Position numbers and translations under genes: made by a program. DNA of 18,875 nucleotides, taken from positions 1-18,875 of the forward strand of contig DATEVB010000019.1 of assembly GCA_035282865.1 (NCBI GenBank), written 5' to 3'. Numbering within the stretch: the first letter of the stretch is position 1; every line of letters starts with the position of its first letter. The stretch is from UBA4744 sp035282865. Lineage in GTDB: Bacteria; Actinomycetota; Acidimicrobiia; Spongiisociales; UBA4744. Shown here piece after piece: positions 14,152 through 18,875 of the stretch. The notes under the pieces are model-generated. The model was given only the letters and a program-made list of their open reading frames with translations. It did not search any database and was not told the DNA's origin.

Positions 14152-14708
14152 CTGATTTCACCGATTTCCCCCATCAAGCAGATGGGCTACCGCACAGCGA
14201 CCGGTCAGACGACGGTCCAGAAGCGCCGGTTCAGATCGGTGAGCTCCACAGCATCATCGATGAGATGATGGTCGCCATCCAGGAGGCCAAGGCATTACCG
14301 CTTTCGGGGTCCGTGCGGGTGGAGAGGGAAGAGTTCCTCGCCATGCTCGAGCAATTGAAGGCCATTCTTCCCGAGGAACTGCGGGCGGCTCGTTGGATGG
14401 TCCGCGAGCGGGAGGCTTTCATCGGCCGGACCAACGAAAAAGCGAAAGGGATCATGGATCGCGCCAATGTCCGGGCGAAGGAGCTGGTGAGCGAATCCAA
14501 CATCATTGCTGAAGCAGTCGAAGAGGCGAATGTGCTGACCCGAAGGGCCGAAGGTGAGGCGAGGCGCATTCGGCTCCAAGCCGAGGACCTGGCAGAGGAT
14601 CGCCTCGAGCAGCTGGAAGTGTTGTTCACCAACCTGCTCAAGCAGGTGCGCGAGGCTCGCCACGAGTTCCACCAGGTCCGTCCGGCACCGCCGCCGGTCC
14701 CCCAGTAG
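14148..14708 (+). CDS. SepIVA/DivIVA-like coiled-coil protein
   Basis: A 186-residue, largely helical protein. The first 28 or so residues are acidic and probably disordered; residues 30-50 form a short helix, and a long charged coiled coil runs from about 57 to 175, containing LPEELRAARWMVREREAFI and alternating Ala/Glu/Arg heptads. It ends in a Pro-rich tail (RPAPPPVPQ). This pattern and the position between coaD and DUF177 match mycobacterial SepIVA, a DivIVA-related septation factor, so a role in division or polar growth is likely by homology of context. The DivIVA membrane-binding N-terminus is not clear. It starts with an ATGA overlap with coaD. Other coiled-coil scaffold functions cannot be ruled out. 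Confidence 0.75.
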   Translation: MTDFTDFPHQADGLPHSDRSDDGPEAPVQIGELHSIIDEMMVAIQEAKALPLSGSVRVEREEFLAMLEQLKAILPEELRAARWMVREREAFIGRTNEKAKGIMDRANVRAKELVSESNIIAEAVEEANVLTRRAEGEARRIRLQAEDLAEDRLEQLEVLFTNLLKQVREARHEFHQVRPAPPPVPQ

Positions 14709-14737
14709 GCGGATCCCCGGTTCCGTCGATCCATTCC

Positions 14738-14743
14738 TACAAT
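14738..14743 (+). promoter_or_regulatory. -10 box before the DUF177 gene
   Basis: TACAAT, close to consensus, ends ten bases before the ATG at 14754. No SD lies between them, so the leader would be at most a few bases. It gives the DUF177-rpmF-plsX-rnc set its own promoter. Confidence 0.45.
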
Positions 14744-14753
14744 CCATCTCATC

Positions 14754-15257
14754 ATGAACTCGGGTACTTTCCTCGTGCTCGTCACCGACCTGTTGGGGCG
14801 TTCCGGCGCCCATCGGGACGAGACGATCGTTGGCCCGATCGAGATCGAAATGGACCTGGAAAGGGTCGACGCATCGCACCCGGTTACGGTCCAGGTTCGA
14901 CTCGAAGCGCTGGCCGACGAGATTCTGGCGAGAGGGAACATCGCTTACACGGCCGAATTGCAGTGCAACCGCTGTCTCACCGGATGGACCCAGACCGGTG
15001 AGGTCGCCTTCACTCAGTTGTACGGCAAAGAAACGGACGAAGACACTCAGCCGATCACCCGGCACGGTTACATCGACCTCGAGCCGGCCGTTCACGATGA
15101 GGTCAGTCTGGCCCTGCCCCTGGTGCCGCTTTGCCGTGAAGACTGTCTGGGACTTTGCCCAACGTGCGGAACCGACTTGAATACAAGTTCCTGTTCCGGA
15201 CACGCCGACGAGGGTGACTCTCCGTTCAGCGCGTTACGGCAGTTCTTGGAACCTTGA
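14754..15257 (+). CDS. DUF177/YceD-family protein
   Basis: A 167-residue member of the YceD/DUF177 family, found next to rpmF in most bacteria and linked to 23S rRNA or large-subunit maturation. It has the family pattern: a beta-rich N-terminal half, the CNRC pair (C71, C74), and a C-terminal cluster CREDCLGLCPTCG (C127, C131, C135, C138). The Cys set suggests metal binding. The ATG at 14754 lies just behind a TACAAT box and has no SD. The ribosomal protein L32 gene follows after 12 bp with a strong SD, so the two are co-transcribed. Confidence 0.9.
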   Translation: MNSGTFLVLVTDLLGRSGAHRDETIVGPIEIEMDLERVDASHPVTVQVRLEALADEILARGNIAYTAELQCNRCLTGWTQTGEVAFTQLYGKETDEDTQPITRHGYIDLEPAVHDEVSLALPLVPLCREDCLGLCPTCGTDLNTSSCSGHADEGDSPFSALRQFLEP

Positions 15258-15269
15258 GAGGAGGGCACC

Positions 15270-15449
15270 ATGGCGGTGCCAAAGAAAAAAATGTCGCGGT
15301 CGCGGACGCGTCGACGGAAAGCGCAATGGAAGCTCGACCAGCCTCACACGTCCACCTGTCCCCAGTGTCATAGCCCGAAGATCTCACATCGGGCATGCCC
15401 CAACTGTGGGACCTATCGGGGCCGCCAAGTCCTAGCCGAAAAAGAGTAG
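15270..15449 (+). CDS. 50S ribosomal protein L32
   Basis: A 59-residue L32 of the large ribosomal subunit. It starts MAVPKKKMSRSRTRRRKAQW, standard for the family, and has a zinc ribbon with C30, C33, C43 and C46 (CPQC and CPNC). The ATG at 15270 follows AGGAGG (15259-15264) by five bases. It lies between DUF177 and plsX, a very conserved order, and the stop codon is seven bases before the plsX start. Confidence 0.96.
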   Translation: MAVPKKKMSRSRTRRRKAQWKLDQPHTSTCPQCHSPKISHRACPNCGTYRGRQVLAEKE

Positions 15450-15456
15450 GTCGCCG

Positions 15457-16425
15457 GTGGCGCGGGTAGCCCTCGATGCGATGGGGGGTGACCGCGCCCC
15501 GCTGGAGACAGTACTCGGCGCCGCCGCAGCGGCCGAACGCGGCTATGACGTGATTCTGGTGGGCGATCGATCCATCCTCGCCCCGATGGTGGTCGACCAC
15601 GAGTCCTATCTGCCGATCGTGCACGCCTCCGAAGTAATCGGCATGCATGAAGACGCGGTTCGGGCGATCAGAGAGAAACCCGATGCATCCGTTTCGGTGG
15701 CAGCCCGACTCGTCAGAGACGGCATCGTGTCTGCGTTCGTCTCGGCCGGCTCGACCGGGGCTGCCCTCGCCACCGCGGCGATCACGATCGGTCGTCTCGA
15801 CGGTGTCGATCGCCCGGCGATAGCCACCATGCTGCCGACGCCCGACAGCCCAACGGTGCTCATCGACAGCGGCGCTAATCCGGATTGCCGTCCCGAATAC
15901 TTTCCACAATTTGCGCTGATGGGAGCAGTCATCGCCGAGGTGCATTTCGGGCTCGAGCAACCGCGGGTCGGTCTGCTCAACATCGGGGAGGAGAAGGGCA
16001 AGGGCCGGGAGCTTGAGAAGATCGCCTACGAGTTGCTCGAAGCGACTCCGGTCAACTTCATCGGCAACGTCGAGGGTCGCGACCTGTCTTCCGACGCAGT
16101 CGATGTCCTGGTCACCGACGGGTTCACCGGCAACGTCGTGCTCAAGACCACCGAAGGTACCGCCCAGTTCGTGGCACAGATGGCATTGGATGCTATGGCC
16201 ACCATGTCGCTCGAGGATCAGAAGCGGGTCCTGCCGGTTCTCAGCGGGCTGCGGGCGAGGCTCGACTATGAGACTTTTGGCGGAGCGCACCTGGTCGGCT
16301 CGAGAGGCGTCGTAGTCATCGCTCACGGCGCGTCCTCCTCAGTCGCTATCGCCAACGCTATCGCCCTGGCCGCAGACGGAGCCGACCGGGATCTCGTGAA
16401 CAGACTGGCCGACCGGGTGGCATGA
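15457..16425 (+). CDS. Phosphate acyltransferase PlsX
   Basis: Converts acyl-ACP and phosphate to acyl-phosphate, the donor for PlsY in phospholipid synthesis; peripheral membrane enzyme in the family. The 322 residues show ALDAMGGDRAP (5-15), SAGSTGA, DSGAN, the LLNIGEEKGKG block, VTDGFTGNVVLKT and the C-terminal VVIAHGASS motif. The start is GTG at 15457 with only a weak AGTAGG near the rpmF stop. rnc begins inside its stop codon (ATGA). The fakA-like gene 6 kb upstream makes the same product type from exogenous fatty acids, so this locus encodes both routes to acyl-phosphate. Confidence 0.95.
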   Translation: MARVALDAMGGDRAPLETVLGAAAAAERGYDVILVGDRSILAPMVVDHESYLPIVHASEVIGMHEDAVRAIREKPDASVSVAARLVRDGIVSAFVSAGSTGAALATAAITIGRLDGVDRPAIATMLPTPDSPTVLIDSGANPDCRPEYFPQFALMGAVIAEVHFGLEQPRVGLLNIGEEKGKGRELEKIAYELLEATPVNFIGNVEGRDLSSDAVDVLVTDGFTGNVVLKTTEGTAQFVAQMALDAMATMSLEDQKRVLPVLSGLRARLDYETFGGAHLVGSRGVVVIAHGASSSVAIANAIALAADGADRDLVNRLADRVA

Positions 16426-17102
16426 TGGTCGACCTTGCCGATCTGGAACGTAATTTGGGAGTCAGGTTCGACCATCCGGACCGCTTGCGGGCGGCGCTGG
16501 TGCACAGGTCTTACGTGGCCGAACATCCCGATGCCGTCCACAACGAAAGAATGGAATTCCTCGGCGATGCGGTGTTACAACTGGTCGTGACGGTGTATCT
16601 GTTCGGATACCACCCGGAGCTATCGGAGGGGGAGATGGCCAAGGTACGAGCCGGGCTGGTGAACGGTATCGAACTAGCGGAGGTTGCCAGGGAGGTCGAG
16701 CTCGGCGATCACCTCGTTCTGGGCCGAGGTGAGCAGGCGTCTCGAGGCCGTGAGAAAGAATCGATCCTGGCCGACGCCATGGAAGCGGTGATTGCGGCGA
16801 TCTATCTCGATCAAGGTCTGGATGGCGCCCGCAGGTTCATTGTCGAGCGCTGGGCCGACCGTCTCGAAGCCCGGGTAGCGGCACCGGGCAAGCGGGACTA
16901 CAAAACCCGGCTTCAGGAGGCATCGGCCCAAGACGGGAAACGGCCCCGCTACCGGGTCACCGAGGTTGGCCCGGACCACGACAAGATCTTCACTGCGGTG
17001 GTCGACATCGAGGGCGAAATCGTTGGAGAGGGCACCGGTCGGTCAAAAAAGGAGGCCGAACAGAGTGCGGCAGCTCGTGCTCTCGAGCGTTGGCTGACCT
17101 GA
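16422..17102 (+). CDS. Ribonuclease III
   Basis: Cleaves double-stranded RNA in rRNA precursors and structured messages. Residues 1-150 form the catalytic domain with NERMEFLGDAVL (41-52), giving E45 and D49, and D118/E121 as the second metal-binding pair. The double-stranded-RNA-binding domain runs from about 157 (DYKTRLQE) to 226. The 226-residue length is standard. Two adjacent ATG codons exist; the first, at 16422, overlaps the plsX stop and is the likely start. It is last in the DUF177-rpmF-plsX-rnc set; the following gene has its own promoter. Confidence 0.96.
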   Translation: MMVDLADLERNLGVRFDHPDRLRAALVHRSYVAEHPDAVHNERMEFLGDAVLQLVVTVYLFGYHPELSEGEMAKVRAGLVNGIELAEVAREVELGDHLVLGRGEQASRGREKESILADAMEAVIAAIYLDQGLDGARRFIVERWADRLEARVAAPGKRDYKTRLQEASAQDGKRPRYRVTEVGPDHDKIFTAVVDIEGEIVGEGTGRSKKEAEQSAAARALERWLT

Positions 17103-17117
17103 TCCTGCCCGTACGAT
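17090..17117 (+). promoter_or_regulatory. Promoter of the deaminase gene
   Basis: TTGGCT (17090-17095) and TACGAT (17112-17117) are 16 bp apart, the first lying in the end of rnc. The GTG start codon comes six bases after the -10 box, at the expected start of transcription, so the message is probably leaderless. Confidence 0.5.
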
Positions 17118-17123
17118 GGCGAT

Positions 17124-17759
17124 GTGAAAGGCTTCGATGACCTGGACGCCGCCTGGCAACGTGCTCTTGCGCAGGCGTGGAAGGCCCACGTGCTCGGAAA
17201 CGTCGGCGTGGGAGCCGTCTTGACAGACCGGAGTGGCGCCATCATCGCCGAGGGCCGTAATCGGGTGTGTGACTCGACGGCTCCTCCAGGGCGGCTCCAT
17301 GGCAACTACCTGGCACACGCTGAGATGGATGTGTTGGCCCAACTGCCGGTTGGCGACTACGAGCATCACACCATCTGGACAACGCTGGAGCCGTGCCTCC
17401 TGTGCATGTCCGCAGTCGTCACGAGTCACGTGGGGGTGGTGCGGTTCGCAGCCCCGGATCCCTTGTGGCTCGGCATCGAACGGCTGCCGGAGATCAACGC
17501 CCAGGCCGACAAGCGCTGGCCGGAGCGCATCGGCCCGTTGACCGGCCCCGTGGCCGCCTTCAGTGCGCTTCTTCCCATGATTTGGTTCTTCAGACGTCAA
17601 GGTGGGGGATCGGCCACCCGCGCTTACGAGACCGACCACGCCGAGCTGGTGGATCTTGCGCAAAGGTTGGCCGACGAGGGCGCTCTCGATGCACTCGGTG
17701 GCCAACCTGTCGAGATGGTGCTGGAGCATCTGTGGCCCGAGCTGATTGAGGCGAGCTGA
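17124..17759 (+). CDS. Cytidine/adenosine deaminase-fold zinc enzyme
   Basis: A 211-residue nucleoside or nucleotide deaminase family protein. The zinc and catalytic residues are present: HAE (H65, E67) and PCLLC (C91, C94), with a typical N-terminal VGAVLTDRSGAIIAEGRN segment. It is about 50-60 residues longer than tRNA adenosine deaminase TadA, and after the zinc site it lacks TadA's usual sequence; the extra C-terminal region (about 125-211) is mostly helical and unfamiliar. I therefore do not call it tadA; the substrate could be a free base, a nucleoside or tRNA. The GTG start lies six bases behind a TACGAT box with no SD, fitting a leaderless message. Confidence 0.8.
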   Translation: MKGFDDLDAAWQRALAQAWKAHVLGNVGVGAVLTDRSGAIIAEGRNRVCDSTAPPGRLHGNYLAHAEMDVLAQLPVGDYEHHTIWTTLEPCLLCMSAVVTSHVGVVRFAAPDPLWLGIERLPEINAQADKRWPERIGPLTGPVAAFSALLPMIWFFRRQGGGSATRAYETDHAELVDLAQRLADEGALDALGGQPVEMVLEHLWPELIEAS

Positions 17760-17782
17760 CCGCCGGAGAGTCAGAGGGAAAG

Positions 17783-17795
17783 CCCCGATCCGGGG
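17783..17795. repeat. Small CCCCG/CGGGG hairpin after the deaminase gene
   Basis: Five perfect GC pairs around an ATC loop, 24 bp after the deaminase stop. There is no T run. It may weakly end the deaminase message. The rest of the 222-bp gap to mutM holds only short frames without recognisable content. Confidence 0.25.
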
Positions 17796-17968
17796 AAGCC
17801 TGTTCCGTCGATGATGACGGTTTGGGCTGTTCAGCTCGTGCTCCCCGGAGGATTGTTTCGGCGGGATGGCTTCTCTTTGTGAGAGTTGGAGGATGGGTGA
17901 TCGCCGGTGTGCCGACCGCCGCGAAGGGCGATAGGCGGCGCGGTTCGGTTCAAGGCGTTTCCGCCCAC

Positions 17969-17974
17969 TACGCT
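17969..17974 (+). promoter_or_regulatory. -10 box of mutM
   Basis: TACGCT ends seven bases before the ATG at 17982 with no SD in between, as expected for a leaderless transcript. No strong -35 is seen. Confidence 0.4.
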
Positions 17975-17981
17975 CCGAAAC

Positions 17982-18812
17982 ATGCCCGAACTCCCCGAGG
18001 TCGAGACCGTTCGGCGTGCCCTCGTTCCAGCTTTGGAGGGGACACGGGTGATTCATGTTGAGGTCCGCCACCCGCGGCTGGCGCGTCGCAACGAGCACCC
18101 CGCCGATGTTCGCGATCGCTTGCTCGGTCGTGTGATTCACCGGGTGGGTCGGCGCGGCAAGTTCCTCCTGGTGGACGTTGAAGGCGACCTCACCTGGGTG
18201 ACACATCTCGGAATGTCGGGCCGGATCGAATTGGCATACCCCGGCCAGCTGGAGAAACCTCATACCCACGTAGTCGTCGGTACGGACCGCGGGCAAGAAA
18301 TGCGAATGGTCGACCCCCGCACCTTCGGGTTCATGGCGGTCTACACGCCGGAGGAGTTGGCGAGGTCGACCATCGCCGACCTGGGTCCGGATGCCCTCCA
18401 CGATCTGCCGCCTACCTCCGTCTGGGCTCAGCGACTGGCCGGCAGGAAGGTGGCCATCAAGACGTTGTTGCTCGACCAGAGGTTGGTCGCCGGACTCGGC
18501 AACATCTACGCGGACGAAGTGCTGCACAGAGCAGGGATTCGGCCGCACCGTCGGGCGGGGTCTCTGACACGTGAGGAGGTCAATCGCCTGCGAACTGCCG
18601 TGCGCCTTGTGCTCCGGGCCGGGCTCCGTTGGGGTGGGACCAGCCTCGGTGATCTTGCCTACCTGCTCCCCGACGGGCGGGCGGGGGGGTACCTGGATCG
18701 ACTCCGGGCGTACGGTCGAGAGGGATTGCCCTGCCGCCGGGATGGCACTGCCATCGAGCGGACCGTCATTGGGGGGAGGAGTTCGTTCTGGTGCCCGCAA
18801 TGTCAGCGGTGA
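17982..18812 (+). CDS. Formamidopyrimidine-DNA glycosylase
   Basis: Removes 8-oxoguanine and other oxidised purines from DNA and nicks the backbone. The 276 residues start MPELPEVETVRR; P2 is the catalytic nucleophile and E3 the acid. K60 (GRRGKF), N174 (GLGNIYADE) and R266 (GRSSF) match conserved DNA-contacting residues. The frame is open further upstream, but P2 fixes the start at 17982. Oddity: the C-terminal zinc finger, normally four Cys, reads C251-R-R-D254 then C271 and C274, so the second ligand is Asp. Spacing is otherwise intact, so metal binding may persist. The acylphosphatase gene follows with an overlap, a known actinobacterial order leading to smc. Confidence 0.95.
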   Translation: MPELPEVETVRRALVPALEGTRVIHVEVRHPRLARRNEHPADVRDRLLGRVIHRVGRRGKFLLVDVEGDLTWVTHLGMSGRIELAYPGQLEKPHTHVVVGTDRGQEMRMVDPRTFGFMAVYTPEELARSTIADLGPDALHDLPPTSVWAQRLAGRKVAIKTLLLDQRLVAGLGNIYADEVLHRAGIRPHRRAGSLTREEVNRLRTAVRLVLRAGLRWGGTSLGDLAYLLPDGRAGGYLDRLRAYGREGLPCRRDGTAIERTVIGGRSSFWCPQCQR

Positions 18813-18875
18813 AGGCCATCCGGGCCATCGTGACCGGGCGCGTGCAGGGCGTCGGGTTCCGCTACGCAACCCTGC
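18809..18875 (+). CDS. Acylphosphatase, 5' part, cut by the window end
   Basis: The visible residues VKAIRAIVTGRVQGVGFRYATL contain GRVQGVGFR, the phosphate-binding loop and catalytic Arg of acylphosphatases, which hydrolyse acyl-phosphates. I prefer the GTG at 18809 because it overlaps the mutM stop by GTGA, as at several other junctions here; an ATG at 18800 in the same frame would add three residues. The gene runs off the window. Confidence 0.85.
   Translation, partial: MKAIRAIVTGRVQGVGFRYATL

Noticed and set aside
15226..16326. 366-residue minus-strand frame over plsX
   Set aside because: Shadow of plsX, with no recognisable domain.
17817..17885. Short frame after the deaminase gene (MTVWAVQLVL...)
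   Set aside because: Only about 22 residues, no SD and no promoter; nothing recognisable.
17043..18869. 608-residue open frame on the minus strand
   Set aside because: It is antisense to rnc, the deaminase gene and mutM, all with intact motifs. Long antisense frames are expected at this GC content.

Overview
The window is high-GC bacterial chromosome carrying a dense block of housekeeping genes. I read it as Actinomycetota, probably a deep-branching or Acidimicrobiia-like lineage. Three things support this. The enoyl-ACP reductase is InhA-like. The order coaD, SepIVA-like coiled-coil gene, DUF177, rpmF, (plsX), rnc, mutM, acylphosphatase resembles the mycobacterial coaD/sepIVA/rnc/fpg neighbourhood. 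Many stand-alone genes lack a Shine-Dalgarno (SD) sequence but have a TANNNT-type -10 box 6-10 nt before the start codon, which suggests leaderless transcripts. No tRNA, rRNA, CRISPR array, transposase or phage gene was found. The lineage is an inference and not proven by the sequence.

Layout. Positions 1-599 hold no credible protein gene. They contain two nearly identical terminator-like hairpins 384 bp apart, an 18-bp perfect inverted repeat, and a promoter followed by about 155 nt of tetraloop hairpins ending in the second hairpin: a candidate small RNA. Positions 600-1293 carry two tandem paralogous genes of unknown function. A four-helix membrane protein built from two copies of a two-helix unit follows (1401-1760), then the InhA/FabI-like reductase (1806-2588). 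A membrane GAF histidine kinase without a regulator (minus strand, 2714-4522) is divergent from an overlapping set: alpha/beta hydrolase, membrane-anchored MurF-like ligase, D-Ala-D-Ala ligase (4671-8019). Three small minus-strand genes follow: a lone Lrp/AsnC ligand-binding (RAM) domain, a degenerate cold-shock-like protein and ribosomal protein L28 (8091-8989).

From 9090 to the end almost everything is on the plus strand: fakA-like DAK2 protein and recG; rsmD, coaD and a SepIVA-like gene; DUF177, rpmF, plsX and rnc; a nucleoside-deaminase family gene; mutM; and the start of an acylphosphatase gene cut by the window edge. Many junctions are 4-bp GTGA/ATGA overlaps, so translational coupling is likely.

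The genes link several core processes. FabI, FakA and PlsX act in fatty acid elongation and acyl-phosphate supply. The MurF-like ligase and Ddl act in the D-Ala-D-Ala branch of peptidoglycan synthesis. L28, L32, RsmD and RNase III act in ribosome and RNA maturation. CoaD makes CoA, RecG and MutM repair DNA, and the SepIVA-like protein belongs to growth or division. The least explained items are the 5' non-coding region with its putative RNA, the tandem unknown pair, the duplicated membrane protein, the membrane MurF/Ddl cassette, and the altered zinc site of MutM.
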